A stretch of 64,000 bases of DNA from Pasteurellaceae bacterium 15-036681 (lineage in GTDB: Bacteria > Pseudomonadota > Gammaproteobacteria > Enterobacterales > Pasteurellaceae): positions 24,295 through 88,294 of the forward strand of contig MQVI01000004.1 of the NCBI GenBank assembly GCA_002002485.1, given 5' to 3'. Each line of letters opens with the position of its first letter. The stretch's first letter is position 1. Below are positions 46,577-56,800 of this stretch, in pieces. A model generated the notes under the pieces. The model was not told where the DNA came from, ran no database searches, and saw nothing but the letters and a program-made list of their open reading frames with translations. The translations under genes were made by a program, and so were the position numbers.

Positions 46577-46627
46577 TTCATCCTATTAATCTGATAGGAT
46601 GAATTATGGCATATTTGCGAGTATAAT
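46577..46627 (+). promoter_or_regulatory. OxyR-like palindrome and promoter of the peroxiredoxin gene
   Basis: A 27-base palindrome (46577-46603) has 10-base perfect arms, TTCATCCTAT and ATAGGATGAA, around TAATCTG. The core CTAT-N7-ATAG is the central spacing of OxyR sites; the outer ATAG/CTAT elements are poor. A perfect TATAAT follows at 46622 with no real -35, so the palindrome sits where an activator would. It also overlaps the oxyR ribosome site, allowing autoregulation. Confidence 0.65.
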
Positions 46628-46673
46628 GGTGAAGATTTTCACTCAAACCGAAGATTAACTAGGAGAAAATAGT

Positions 46674-47408
46674 ATGTCTTTAAAAGATATGACCGGTCAA
46701 AAAGTACCAAGTGTAGTATTTCACACTCGTGAAGGCGATGCTTGGAAAGACATCTCAACAGATGAATTATTCACTAACAAGAAAGTAATCGTATTCTCTT
46801 TACCAGGTGCGTTTACCCCAACTTGTTCTTCAACTCACTTACCACGTTACAACGAATTAGCAAAAGAATTCTACGCATTAGGCGTTGATGAAATCATTTG
46901 TATGTCTGTAAATGACACATTCGTAATGAATGCATGGAAAGCAGATCAAGAATGTGACAACGTTGTTGTTATCCCAGATGGTAATGGTGAATTCACTGAA
47001 GGCATGGGCATGCTTGTGGGTAAAGAAGATCTAGGCTTTGGCAAACGTTCATGGCGCTATTCTATGTACGTAGTAAATGGCGTAGTTGAAAAAATGTTCA
47101 TCGAGCCACAAGAACCGGGTGACCCATTCAAAGTATCAGATGCTGATACAATGATGAAATACTTAAAACCAGATTGGACTGCAAAAGAGTCTGTATCTAT
47201 CATCACTAAGCCAGGCTGCCCATACTGTGCAAAAGCGAAAGCTTTATTAGAAAGCCGTGGTTACCAATACGAAGAGATCGTATTAGGCCGTGATGCAAGC
47301 ACAACATCTGTTCGTGCAATTACAGGTAAAACATCTGTTCCACAAGTATTCATCGGTGGTAAACACATCGGTGGTAGCGACGATTTAGCAGAGTTTTTCA
47401 AAGCTTAA
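46674..47408 (+). CDS. pgdX: Hybrid peroxiredoxin-glutaredoxin (Prx5-Grx)
   Basis: Glutathione-dependent peroxidase. 244 residues in two domains: Prx5 with the peroxidatic cysteine C51 in PGAFTPTC, and a glutaredoxin domain with KPGCPYCAKAK near 180 and a TSVPQVFIGG cis-Pro loop. H. influenzae has the same fusion next to oxyR (Hi0572). It is probably OxyR-activated from the palindrome upstream. The codon choice looks highly biased, as in well-expressed genes. Confidence 0.95.
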   Translation: MSLKDMTGQKVPSVVFHTREGDAWKDISTDELFTNKKVIVFSLPGAFTPTCSSTHLPRYNELAKEFYALGVDEIICMSVNDTFVMNAWKADQECDNVVVIPDGNGEFTEGMGMLVGKEDLGFGKRSWRYSMYVVNGVVEKMFIEPQEPGDPFKVSDADTMMKYLKPDWTAKESVSIITKPGCPYCAKAKALLESRGYQYEEIVLGRDASTTSVRAITGKTSVPQVFIGGKHIGGSDDLAEFFKA

Positions 47409-47418
47409 TTGATGTGGC

Positions 47419-47440
47419 GGTGCGTTTACACGCACCCTAC
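47419..47440. repeat. Short palindrome after pgdX (family D-like)
   Basis: GGTGCGT / ACGCACC stem followed by CTAC. With the next element it forms a larger CCTACAA / TTGTAGG inverted pair. Confidence 0.5.
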
Positions 47441-47452
47441 AAATAAAGAATT

Positions 47453-47477
47453 GTAGGATGGGCATCCTTGCCCATCA
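47453..47477. repeat. Single-end copy of family D
   Basis: GTAGGATGGGCATCCTTGCC, one end of the element seen complete at 25680-25751, with one base changed from the consensus. Confidence 0.6.
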
Positions 47478-47488
47478 TTCACAAATTA

Positions 47489-47521
47489 AACGCAGAAAAT
47501 TAACTTTTCTGCGTTTTTTTG
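47489..47521 (+). terminator. Terminator after pgdX
   Basis: AACGCAGAAAA / TTTTCTGCGTT stem of 11 pairs with a run of seven T. Confidence 0.85.
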
Positions 47522-47565
47522 TTTTTAGCGTTCAACGTGGTAAAATAGCAATCAACAAACTTTCA

Positions 47566-47667
47566 CCTAGCACGAGCTGTGCTAGGTTACTTATCTTAGT
47601 CGCTTTGCGACTATTCAGGAGCGACAAAGTCGCTCTGCTAAGTAACCCCATACGGCTCGTATGGGGT
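47566..47667 (+). repeat. Four-arm hairpin cassette, family B copy 3
   Basis: CCTAGCACGAGCTGTGCTAGG-type hairpin (47566-47586), TAGTCGCTTTGCGACTA, AGCGACAAAGTCGCT, then CCCCATACG/CGTATGGGG (47646-47666). It lies just upstream of murB and, as in copy 2, ends about 30 bases before the downstream start codon. Confidence 0.85.
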
Positions 47668-47698
47668 GATGTGAATAATTTTATTAGATAAGAAAATA

Positions 47699-48730
47699 AT
47701 GATGCCCCAAAACCTAACCCCATTCCACACTTTCCATTTACCTGCAAAAGCAAGCCATATTGTTGAATTTAATGATGTTGAAACATTACTAACCGAATGG
47801 CGCCACGCTAAGATCGAAAACAAACCTGTGCTTCTACTTGGACAAGGCAGTAATGTGCTTTTCTTAGAAGACTTTGACGGTGTAGTGTTAGTCAATAAAT
47901 TGAAAGGTATTCAACATAAACAAGATGAGCAATACCACTATCTTCACGTAGCAGGTGGTGAAAATTGGCATGAGTTAGTGAAATGGACATTAGCTAATAA
48001 AATGGCTGGCTTAGAAAATCTTGCCCTTATTCCGGGCTGCGTAGGCTCTGCACCAATCCAAAATATCGGTGCCTATGGTGTTGAATTTGAGAAAGTATGT
48101 GACTTCGTTGAAGTGGTAAACCTAAACAATGGCGAACAATTTACTTTAACCAAAGAACAGTGTGAATTTGGCTACAGAGAAAGTGTATTCAAACATCAAT
48201 ATAAAGATCACTATGCGATTGTAGCGGTAGGTTTAAAATTAGCAAAAGCGTGGCAACCAACCTTAACTTACGGTTCATTAACTCAATTTGATCCACAAAC
48301 AGTCACACCACAGCAAGTATTTGATGAAGTCTGTGCAGTGCGTTCATCAAAGTTACCTAATCCTGATGAATTTGGGAATGCAGGCAGTTTCTTTAAAAAC
48401 CCCGTGATCGAATTTGCAAAATTTGAAGCTGTTCAGACCGCTTTCCCAACTATTCCGCACTATCCACAAGCAGATGGCTCAGTGAAAGTACCAGCTGGTT
48501 GGTTAATCGATCAATGTAATCTAAAAGGTTTCCAAATTGGCGGTGCCGCAGTGCATACTCAACAGGCATTGGTACTTATCAATAAAGAAAATGCCATTGG
48601 TGCAGATGTGTTAGCCCTTGCGACAGAAGTTCGTCGTCAAGTTCGTGAAAAATTTGGGATTGAAATTCACCCTGAAGTGCGCTTTATGGGTAAAAATGGC
48701 GAAGTAGATAGCGAGATGGTTACTCGATGA
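47699..48730 (+). CDS. murB: UDP-N-acetylenolpyruvoylglucosamine reductase
   Basis: FAD-dependent reduction giving UDP-MurNAc in peptidoglycan synthesis. 343 residues, type I MurB like E. coli (342). [16 protein letters not shown] is the FAD site, [15 protein letters not shown] and [10 protein letters not shown] (catalytic Ser) follow, and HPEVRFMG carries the catalytic Glu. Two ATGs in a row make the start ambiguous by one codon. The stop overlaps birA. Confidence 0.96.
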   Translation: MMPQNLTPFHTFHLPAKASHIVEFNDVETLLTEWRHAKIENKPVLLLGQGSNVLFLEDFDGVVLVNKLKGIQHKQDEQYHYLHVAGGENWHELVKWTLANKMAGLENLALIPGCVGSAPIQNIGAYGVEFEKVCDFVEVVNLNNGEQFTLTKEQCEFGYRESVFKHQYKDHYAIVAVGLKLAKAWQPTLTYGSLTQFDPQTVTPQQVFDEVCAVRSSKLPNPDEFGNAGSFFKNPVIEFAKFEAVQTAFPTIPHYPQADGSVKVPAGWLIDQCNLKGFQIGGAAVHTQQALVLINKENAIGADVLALATEVRRQVREKFGIEIHPEVRFMGKNGEVDSEMVTR

Positions 48731-49506
48731 TTTTACTTAATCAAGCTTACATTCAACAGGCTTTACCGCAAGGTAAAGCCTTAGTCTTTGATGAAATTGA
48801 TTCAACTAATGAATATTTATTAAAGCACTACCAGACTCTTCCTTCAGGCTCCCTCTGCCTCGCAGAAACCCAAACTGCAGGGCGTGGTCGACGTGGCCGC
48901 CAATGGTATTCCCCTGTCGGTGAAAATCTTTACTTCTCTATGCTTTGGCAATATAAATCGGAAGATTTAGCCCAAGTTTCAGCCCTTAGCTTATTGGTCG
49001 CTCTTGTTATTGCTGAAACCTTTGAAGAATTAAAGGTGGAAGATATTCAGATCAAATGGCCAAATGATATTTACTATCAAGGCAAGAAAATGGGCGGTAT
49101 TTTAAATGAAAGCCGTATCGACAAATCAGGCTGCTATTTAGTCATTGGAATTGGTTTAAATCTTGCAATGACAGCAATCGATCCGAAAATTGTTAATCAA
49201 CCTTGGACGACCCTTACTAAGTACCAACTTGATCGCAATGAACTTGCCTGTACTCTCTCCTGCCATTTACAGAAAACTCTCAGCGAATTTGAACAACGAG
49301 GCTTTGCGCCTTATCTTGAACGTTGGCAGAAATTTGATCTCTATTATCAACAACCTGTAAAATTAATAACAGATGGTGGAGATATCCACGGCATGTCACA
49401 AGGTATTAACGAAAAAGGGGAATTACTATTAGAACGAGCAGGGAAAATTGACGCTTTTGCGATTGGGGAAATATCGTTGAGAGGCACTCCACTTGCTGAG
49501 GGGTAA
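48727..49506 (+). CDS. birA: Biotin-protein ligase without the repressor domain
   Basis: Activates biotin and attaches it to acetyl-CoA carboxylase BCCP. 259 residues. [12 protein letters not shown] is the biotinoyl-AMP loop, [17 protein letters not shown] is the catalytic core, and a small SH3-like C-terminal domain follows. E. coli BirA begins with about 65 residues of winged-helix repressor domain, which is absent here: the ATG overlaps the murB stop by four bases, and the first residues align with E. coli residue 66. It should be a ligase only. Confidence 0.93.
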   Translation: MILLNQAYIQQALPQGKALVFDEIDSTNEYLLKHYQTLPSGSLCLAETQTAGRGRRGRQWYSPVGENLYFSMLWQYKSEDLAQVSALSLLVALVIAETFEELKVEDIQIKWPNDIYYQGKKMGGILNESRIDKSGCYLVIGIGLNLAMTAIDPKIVNQPWTTLTKYQLDRNELACTLSCHLQKTLSEFEQRGFAPYLERWQKFDLYYQQPVKLITDGGDIHGMSQGINEKGELLLERAGKIDAFAIGEISLRGTPLAEG

Positions 49507-49527
49507 AATCCTCGGTTAAGCACAAGC

Positions 49528-49606
49528 GTTCCCCTTTGGGGAACATTTCTTGATAACCCCAAAGGGGTTAGATTATGCGTAACCTAGGGTAACTTGTTAC
49601 CCTAGG
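49528..49606. repeat. Three consecutive hairpins after birA (family E)
   Basis: GTTCCCCTTTGGGGAAC (49528-49544), AACCCCAAAGGGGTT (49555-49569) and CCTAGGGTAAC/GTTACCCTAGG (49583-49606). The layout resembles family B, but the arms differ. It lies between convergent birA and the yfcZ-like gene, where it could end both transcripts. Confidence 0.6.
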
Positions 49607-49619
49607 CAGGAACAGGAAA

Positions 49620-49913
49620 CTATCTCAACGATAATTGAAAAATCACTGCTTCCGCTTGGCAGCAGAAATTAAATTTAGCCTTCATTAAAAAGCCTTGTTC
49701 TACTTGTACGACCGAGCTTTCAATCTCGCAAGGATCACTCTCCACATGGCGAGCCTTCTCAATAAGTTGTGCTAGCGCCTCTTGCGCTTCAGTTTCCGTC
49801 GCATAAATTTGTTCAAACTCAAGGCTGCTATCTTCATTATCGAACATAGACGTACTACTTGGTTTACACACACCTTTGCTGCATTCTGCTTGATCACTAA
49901 ATGTCATTGCCAT
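49620..49913 (-). CDS. YfcZ/YiiS family protein (DUF406)
   Basis: 97 residues, similar to E. coli YfcZ: ATETEAQEALAQLIEKARHVESDPCEIES and the ending FCCQAEAVIFQLSLR are the family core. Function unknown. I chose the ATG at 49913 because AGGA lies eight bases upstream; an ATG at 49928 overlaps that site. Confidence 0.8.
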   Translation of the reverse strand: MAMTFSDQAECSKGVCKPSSTSMFDNEDSSLEFEQIYATETEAQEALAQLIEKARHVESDPCEIESSVVQVEQGFLMKAKFNFCCQAEAVIFQLSLR

Positions 49914-50048
49914 TTTTTCTATCCTCATAAAAAGAAATTAATCGAATAACGGTAAAACAGTTTCGCTTAATTGTAAACAGAAGCGAATATTTTTGTTAAA
50001 CTTCTCTGCGTTATATCAAATTTCGGTTCACTAACCTTTAAAACTATT

Positions 50049-51629
50049 ATGCTACGCTCATTGACTAAATCTACAGCTTGGACCATTTATTTTGCGATTA
50101 TCGCTCTCTACGCATTTAGCCTTTGGGCATTATTCGATCACAGAAGCGATGAAACATTTTGGTCAGTGAGCGAAAGCCTTTCTATTTTAAAATACAGCTT
50201 ACTACAAGCGGGTCTTTCTGCACTATTTTCTACAATACTAGGCATTTTAACTGCTCGCAGTTTCTATTACCTTAATTTCAAAGGAAAAGCACTACTCTAT
50301 AAATTAATCTCTTTCGCATGGGCGCTACCTTCAATGGTAGTCATCTTTGCTATTATTGGCGCATGGGGAAATTCTGGTTGGTTAGTGCAAGGATTAAAGA
50401 CGCTCGGCTTGCCTGCTGATTTACAACTCTACGGCTTACAAGGGATTTTAATTGCCCACCTCTTTTTTAATATTCCTCTTGTCACAAAATACTGCCTTGA
50501 GGCGCTCAACCGCATACCAAGTTCTCAACATCAATTGGCCGCACAGCTCAACTTAACTGGAATAAATTATTTTAGGATTGTGGAACTGCCGACACTCAAA
50601 AACATTCTGCCTTATGTGTTTATGAATATATTCTTAATCTGTTTTACAAGCTTTCCAATTGTATTAATGCTCGGCGGAGGCCCTAAATATAGCACCCTGG
50701 AAGTCGCAATTTATCAAGCGGTCACATTTGAGTTTGATTTTGCAAAAGCGGTGCTATTAATTGCTGTACAAGTGATGGTTGGCCTTGTACTCCAATTTGT
50801 GATGGACGTTACCAAACATTCGCTTCATAACACCAAGCATAACAATCCTGTCATTGATGAAATTTGGAAACCTACGCCTAAGCGCCTTCGCAAATTGGGG
50901 TTGCAAATAGTATTAATCACTATCGGCACATTTACGCTTTTGCCTATTTTCAATGTTATTTGGTCTGCCATCTGCGTACCAGAATTTTGGCAAAGATTAC
51001 AGCAAGAAATGTTATGGCAAGCTGTGCTCTACTCACTTATCTTAAGCTTTATTGCCTCTATCAGCGTAATCACTATCGCTTATTTGATAGCCCTTGAAGT
51101 ACGCCAACTAGCCTACCGTCAACAGCGCATCAAGCAGAGTATTTTAGCAGGTCTGGCAACCTACCCCTTAATTATGCCAGTGTTTATGCTAGCAGTGGGG
51201 CTATTCTTGCTATTAATGGACATTGAAATCAGCACGTTCCAATTAATGCTCCTTATCGGCATCTGCACTGGGCTTTCCCTACTCCCCTATATTTACCATC
51301 TACTATATAGCGCCATGTGGGAATCGTTCATCAGCTACGATAAGCTGGCTCGCAGTTTAGGTCTTACAGGGCTTAAACGATGGTGGATTGTCGAAATGCC
51401 TTATCTGATTAAGCCACTACGTAATGCCTTTGCACTGGCAATGTCATCTAGTCTTGGTAGTTTTGGTATTATTGCCTTTTTTGGTAGCCCAGATTTTAGC
51501 ACTTTACCTTATCTGCTTTATCAGCAATTAGGCAGCTATCGAACTGAAGATGCAGCAGTCACTGCACTGATTTTAATGCTCTGTGCCTTCTTACCTTTTT
51601 TATTAATTGAACAGAAAGAGAACCGTTAA
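50049..51629 (+). CDS. thiP: Thiamine ABC transporter permease ThiP
   Basis: 526 residues with about twelve membrane segments, being two fused binding-protein-dependent permease halves (EAA loops around 170 and 440, such as [19 protein letters not shown] and [19 protein letters not shown]). Length and the ThiQ-like partner point to ThiP; fused iron permeases (FbpB) are the alternative. It overlaps thiQ by one base (TAATG). The binding protein gene thiB, normally first, is not upstream. Confidence 0.85.
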   Translation: MLRSLTKSTAWTIYFAIIALYAFSLWALFDHRSDETFWSVSESLSILKYSLLQAGLSALFSTILGILTARSFYYLNFKGKALLYKLISFAWALPSMVVIFAIIGAWGNSGWLVQGLKTLGLPADLQLYGLQGILIAHLFFNIPLVTKYCLEALNRIPSSQHQLAAQLNLTGINYFRIVELPTLKNILPYVFMNIFLICFTSFPIVLMLGGGPKYSTLEVAIYQAVTFEFDFAKAVLLIAVQVMVGLVLQFVMDVTKHSLHNTKHNNPVIDEIWKPTPKRLRKLGLQIVLITIGTFTLLPIFNVIWSAICVPEFWQRLQQEMLWQAVLYSLILSFIASISVITIAYLIALEVRQLAYRQQRIKQSILAGLATYPLIMPVFMLAVGLFLLLMDIEISTFQLMLLIGICTGLSLLPYIYHLLYSAMWESFISYDKLARSLGLTGLKRWWIVEMPYLIKPLRNAFALAMSSSLGSFGIIAFFGSPDFSTLPYLLYQQLGSYRTEDAAVTALILMLCAFLPFLLIEQKENR

Positions 51630-52267
51630 TGATTGATTTAAATGTGGAATTTGACTATCCAGACATGCCCATGCAATTTAATTTCCATGCTAAGCAAGGG
51701 GAACGCATTGCAATTATCGGCGAAAGTGGCGCAGGAAAAAGTACCTTACTCAATCTGATAGCAGGTTTTGAACTGGCAAATCGCGGTGAATTACAATTAA
51801 ATGCTGAAAACCATTTTGCTACAGAGCCAGCACAGCGCCCTGTTTCGATGCTTTTTCAAGATAACAACCTATTTACGCACTTAACTGTTCAACAAAATAT
51901 CGGATTAGCACTCGTTCCCAACCTAAAATTCAATGCGACACAACAGCAAAAAATCACCGAAATTGCCGAACAAATGGGAATTTTCGAGTTGCTCAACCGC
52001 CGATCTGATCAACTTTCTGGGGGACAAAAGCAGCGTGTTGCGTTGGCTCGCACATTATTGCGTGACAAACCTATATTATTACTCGATGAGCCTTTCTCAG
52101 CACTTGATCCTGAACGTAGAGAAGAACTCCAACAACTCGTTTTAAAGTTATGTGAACAACGTCAACTCACTTTACTGATGGTGACACATCAATTTGAAGA
52201 AGCAAAAAAATTGTTCACTCGCATTCTCAAAATTGAACAAGGAAAGATAATTAGCGACGAAACGTAA
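51629..52267 (+). CDS. thiQ: Thiamine ABC transporter ATP-binding protein ThiQ
   Basis: 212 residues. Walker [13 protein letters not shown], signature [15 protein letters not shown], Walker [33 protein letters not shown] is characteristic of ThiQ. The short length without a C-terminal regulatory domain fits ThiQ and argues against FbpC/PotA types. Confidence 0.87.
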   Translation: MIDLNVEFDYPDMPMQFNFHAKQGERIAIIGESGAGKSTLLNLIAGFELANRGELQLNAENHFATEPAQRPVSMLFQDNNLFTHLTVQQNIGLALVPNLKFNATQQQKITEIAEQMGIFELLNRRSDQLSGGQKQRVALARTLLRDKPILLLDEPFSALDPERREELQQLVLKLCEQRQLTLLMVTHQFEEAKKLFTRILKIEQGKIISDET

Positions 52268-52362
52268 GTTTTTTGCAAATCCCTTGTGAAAATCTGGTCA
52301 AATGCCCATTTTTTCAGTAATATTCTTTACTTTATTTCTTATTATTATAACAAGAGGTTACT

Positions 52363-53232
52363 GTGCCAAACCGTGATTATGCGACTCGTTCAAGACGTAG
52401 CAAAAGGGGCGTAAATAAAGCCCTGATCTTGGCTATTGTTGCGATATTATTCTTAGTAGCAGGCGTTAGTTTATGGTTATTAAAAACCAATGCGCCAGCA
52501 CCAACCACTCCTACTCAAACTCAAGTGCAAAATAACGCACCTCGTAGCGAATTACCAAGTCGCCCAGAGGAAGTTTACAGCTACATTAGAGACTTAGAAA
52601 CTCGTGAAGTGCCCGTTGATAAAAATTCTAAATTAGCGCAATTGACTAAAGAGCAAGAACAGCAAATTCAGCGCCAAAAAGAAGAAGAACAACGTAAATT
52701 AGAGCAAAAAGAAAAAGCCACACAAACAGCAGAACAAGCACAAACTGTGATGGCAGAAACAACAAAAGAAGCTACGCAACCTACACCACCAGTAGTAAAA
52801 GCTCTAACACCTGAAGAGCTTGAAGCCCAAAAAGCTCAAGAGCTAAAAATTGCCGAAGAAAAGCGTAAGCAAGCTGAATTAAAAAAACAGCAAGAAGCTA
52901 AAAAAGCCGAAGAACAAGCCAAAATAGCGCAAGATAAGGCTGAAGCGGCTAAAAAAGCAGAACAAGCCAAAATTGTAGCAAAACCTGCAACAGAATCAGC
53001 AAAAGCAACTTCAGCTGGAAAATATGGTTTACAATGTGGCGCATTCAAGAACAGAGCCCAAGCGGAAAATATGCAAGCACGCTTGGCCATGGCTGGCTAT
53101 AACGCACGAATTAACAGCAATGGTGAATGGAACCGTGTTGTTGTTGGTCCTGTTGGAGACCGAGCTGCTGCATCAACAGCACAATCAAATGCCCGTAGTG
53201 TCGCAGAATGTTTAATCGTTGGAATGAATTAA
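52363..53232 (+). CDS. ftsN: Cell division protein FtsN (SPOR domain)
   Basis: 289 residues starting at GTG, with AGAGG seven bases upstream. A short cytoplasmic part with RDYATRSRRSKRG, one membrane helix (ALILAIVAILFLVAGVSLWLL, about 21-41), a long K/E/A/Q-rich linker, and a C-terminal SPOR domain (GLQCGAFKNRAQAENMQARLA to the end) that binds denuded septal glycan. FtsN triggers septal wall synthesis. Confidence 0.92.
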   Translation: MPNRDYATRSRRSKRGVNKALILAIVAILFLVAGVSLWLLKTNAPAPTTPTQTQVQNNAPRSELPSRPEEVYSYIRDLETREVPVDKNSKLAQLTKEQEQQIQRQKEEEQRKLEQKEKATQTAEQAQTVMAETTKEATQPTPPVVKALTPEELEAQKAQELKIAEEKRKQAELKKQQEAKKAEEQAKIAQDKAEAAKKAEQAKIVAKPATESAKATSAGKYGLQCGAFKNRAQAENMQARLAMAGYNARINSNGEWNRVVVGPVGDRAAASTAQSNARSVAECLIVGMN

Positions 53233-53245
53233 GAAAGGAAAAATC

Positions 53246-53557
53246 ATGCAATTTAAAGATTATCTAGCTACTTTTCCAAGTATTGATGGTTTATCTGGTT
53301 TAAATGTACTAAATACGGAAGGTGAAGTGATTCATAATATTCCTGCAGTTGAAGGGAAATTAGGCTCATTAAAGCTCTACAATGCATTAGCACAGCAATT
53401 TAATAATACCCTAGATGCAACTGCTGCAACACAGGGTATTGAGTGGTTTGCAGAGCATGTAGAAGATGCAAAACAGAATGTAGGTAAGCACCCTAATATC
53501 GATTTACTGTTTAAAGTAATTGATGAAAAGTTAGTTTTAACGTTACAAACGTTGTAA
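53246..53557 (+). CDS. Small uncharacterised protein, DUF2322-like
   Basis: 103 residues, soluble, no known motif. The ending, EHVEDAKQNVGKHPNIDLLF, and the start, FPSIDGLSGLNVLN, recall the DUF2322 family of Haemophilus and Neisseria. It begins 13 bases after ftsN with its own AAGGAAA ribosome site and is probably co-transcribed. Function unknown. Confidence 0.6.
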   Translation: MQFKDYLATFPSIDGLSGLNVLNTEGEVIHNIPAVEGKLGSLKLYNALAQQFNNTLDATAATQGIEWFAEHVEDAKQNVGKHPNIDLLFKVIDEKLVLTLQTL

Positions 53558-53712
53558 TTACAATAGCACTTGCACAAATTTTATTTACACCCTCTACCTT
53601 TGGGAGAGGGTAAACCGCCAATATGCATTAAAATATCACCGCTTGTTGCCCTCTCTCTGCAAAAATTGCTGAACGCAATTTTCGCGCTCTCTCTCCCAAA
53701 GGGAGAGAGTGG
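53556..53712. repeat. Dispersed repeat family A, copy 3 (right end missing)
   Basis: Starts with AATTACAATAGCACTTGCAC, continues with the GGGAGAGGG hairpin, an uptake sequence in reverse (ACCGCTTGT), the CTCTCTGCAAAAATT / AATTTTCGCG arms and the CTCTCTCCC/GGGAGAGAG hairpin, then stops; the ATTTGATTTGTG...CATAATTTCG end of the other copies is absent. It lies in the gap before the adhesin gene end. Confidence 0.75.
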
Positions 53713-53737
53713 AAAACCCATATAGTCTTATTAAAAC

Positions 53738-53773
53738 AAAAAAATCCCCCTTACATCTCTGTAAGGGGGATTT
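53738..53773 (-). terminator. Terminator of the adhesin gene
   Basis: AAATCCCCCTTAC / GTAAGGGGGATTT, 13 pairs around a 6-base loop, followed by A-run/T-run on the minus strand. Confidence 0.88.
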
Positions 53774-53806
53774 ATCATTTAATGATTATTGCTAATTAGG
53801 CAATGA

Positions 53807-56800
53807 TTATTTCCATTGGTAACCGATACCAGCACCGAAGTTATAATCACCCGTAGTATTCGCACCAGCACTCATTTTCAAGATAATCTTATTATTATCT
53901 GAAAGTTTAGAGTAACCAACTGCGATAGCCTTACGGCCTTTATAGCTACCTGCTGCTGCAGAAACCATGTGTGCACCTGGTAAGGTCACTTGTGGTAAGT
54001 TCGCCATTGCTGTTGTAGAAGCGATACCACCGTCAAGTTTCTTCAATTTACCTTGAACATTAGAGAACTTAGCATTGAAATCTTGAACTGTAGAGTATAA
54101 CTGACTACCGTTAATCGCATCGGTTGATCTCGCTGAGATTTCACCTGGTGCTACGTTAATCACTTGACGCTCTTTACCAACAGCACCCACAGATACAACA
54201 CCTGATGCTGTTCCAGCAAAGCCACTATAAGTTGTACCACCTACAGTTGCTTGGTTAACTTGTTTCGCTTGACCAGCTGTAGTTGTTGCTGAATCTTCGC
54301 TACTATTGTTACCTAAGATAACATTGTTACCAGCTGTTGCTTTCACATTGTTACCTACAACAAAAGTACCTTCTGCTGCTGCAGCAATACTGTTATTGTT
54401 ACCAATCGCATAAGCTTGATCCGCATCAACTGTGTTAGGGTCACCGAATGCACCAGAGTGGTTACCTTTCACAACGTTGCCAGTACCTAATGCAATAGAT
54501 TGTTTACCTTCTGCTTTAGCACCGTCACCGAATGCGATAGATTGATCTCCTGAAGCATCTGCTTGGTGACCAATCGCTGTTGCATATTTACCTGAAGCAC
54601 TTGAGTCAAAGTCATTTGAGGTTTCCTCTTTAGGTCTCTCAATGCCATCGTTCGTATGGAAGAACTTGATACCTTGTTCATTCATATTTTGGATAGCTTC
54701 AACTACAGAGTTAGTCACAATCTCTTTTTGACCTTGAACATTATAGGTTTTTAATAATGCTTCGCCTTTGTCATTAACGATGACTTCTTTACCATCTTCA
54801 GGTTTGAATACCGTCGTTGTACCATCTGGATTTGTGATAGTCACTTCACCATCTTTCTTCGGTGCTACGTTATATGTATTGCCACCTGTTAATGCAAAGA
54901 TTTGTGCACCATTCACCGCATCAGTCGATGTCGGGCTAATGTCACCATTGCCAACATTTGATAATACCGCACCACCAAAGTCAGTTTTGGTACCTTCAGC
55001 TAGTTTAAAGGTTTTACCTTCACCACCTAAAGTTGTATTACCGTTAACAGTTAAGTCATTACCTACAGTTAAGTCTTTCTCAACGGTAAGAGTTTCAAAA
55101 GTTGGTTTTTCAACGATATTAACTCTAATCGTTGTTGAACCATCATCATTTTTCGTAACTTCAGTATTGACATTGCGGTCTGATACTTCACCTGCTTTAG
55201 GATTTGTAATGCCACCAACAATTTCAACACGGTTATTTAACGGTACATTTGCGTCAGTACCAGTATTAGCACCAAACACTAAACCATCGTTTAAGGTTGC
55301 AACTTGTTGTGGGTTGCCATCTTTGTCTTTGTAAACGATACGAGTTGTATCCTTACCATTGACATCCTGACCTTTATTTGCAGCATTGCCTAAATCGATA
55401 CCGATCTCTGCGCTTGTACCGTTTTTACCGTTCAAGCCAAGAGCAGCTTCACCATCTTCACCAGCTTTCGCTGTAAATGCTGGAGTCTTACCATCTTTAC
55501 CGTTAACAGCGAATGTACCGCCATTTTCATCTGCAGAGATTACAACGCCATCTTTGCCGTCTTCACCTTTCACAGTGATAACGCCATTTTTGCCGTCTTC
55601 ACTTGTACCGATTTCAACTTTAGATTCGCCATCTTTGTTATTTGCAGTGATTGAGCCGTTGCCATTTTCATCTGCACCAATTTCAGTAGCTGTTTTACCC
55701 GCATCATTTAAGGTTTGGATATTGCCGTTACCATTGTCATCAGTACCTAACTTGATAGTATCGTTACCTTCTGCATCTTTAACTGCAACAGTACCACCAT
55801 TATCGTCAGCTGCAATAACAACTGCATCTTTGCCGTCTTTACCAGCTACGCCAACAGAACCGCTCTTACCGTCTTCGCCTGCTGCGATAGTTACAGCATC
55901 TTTACCATCAGTGCCTTTCACACCAATTTCGCCAGTGCCGTTCTCAGCTGCGCCAATAGTTACCGCAGGATCGCCATCTTTACCGTTAACTGCAATTGCA
56001 CCAGAGCCATCTTCAGTTGCACCGATAGTGACCGCATCTTTGCCGTCTTTACCGTTAACTGCGATTTGACCACCGTTGTCATCTGCTGTGATAGAAACGC
56101 CATCTTTACCGTCTTTACCTTTAACGTTGATACCGTCTTTAGTAATTTCGGTTACAGAGCCATCTACACCATCTTTAACTTTAATGCCATCTGTTGGGCT
56201 AATAGCTACTTCGTTGCCATCTTTATCTGTAGATGTCATACCTGTTGGTTTTAACTCAGTCGTATTACCATCTTTATCGGCTAACTTCAGATTTTCTAAC
56301 TCAAGCTCTTTTTTCATCGCAACTTCGATAGTGCTTACACCATCTTTCTGAGTTACTTTAGTGATTAAGTTATCACCGCTGTAAGCGACAGCTGTTTCAC
56401 CCTCTTTCTTCGCTGCAGTGAACTCTTCCGCTGCTGCAACTACATTGATGGTGTTGCCAAGTTTATGAGTTAATGCATCACCTGCTTTATTAGTCTCAAG
56501 CACATTAGCATTTAGTTTCAGACCGTTTTCAACAAGATCTTTCACCGCACCTTCAGTTGCAGCACGGTTGCGGTTTTCACCTTCACCATACTTATCTGTG
56601 CCATCTGTACCATCTTTACCAAGTGCAGAACGCTCTTCTAAGCCAGTGATCTTACCATTCGCCTCTTCACCCTCTTTCGGTTCAAAGCTAATTGTATTCT
56701 CAGTGATCTTAGTCTCGCCGTCTTCACCTTTCACAGTAACAACGCCGTTTTTACCATCTTCACTTGTGCCGATTTCAACTTTCGATTCGCCATCTTTGCC

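Noticed and set aside
47458..47895. Overlapping small frames between pgdX and murB
   Set aside because: They run through a terminator and the family B hairpin cassette, and overlap the well-supported start of murB.
49929..50048. TPP riboswitch before thiP
   Set aside because: No CTGAGA or ACCTGATC-like core in either strand.
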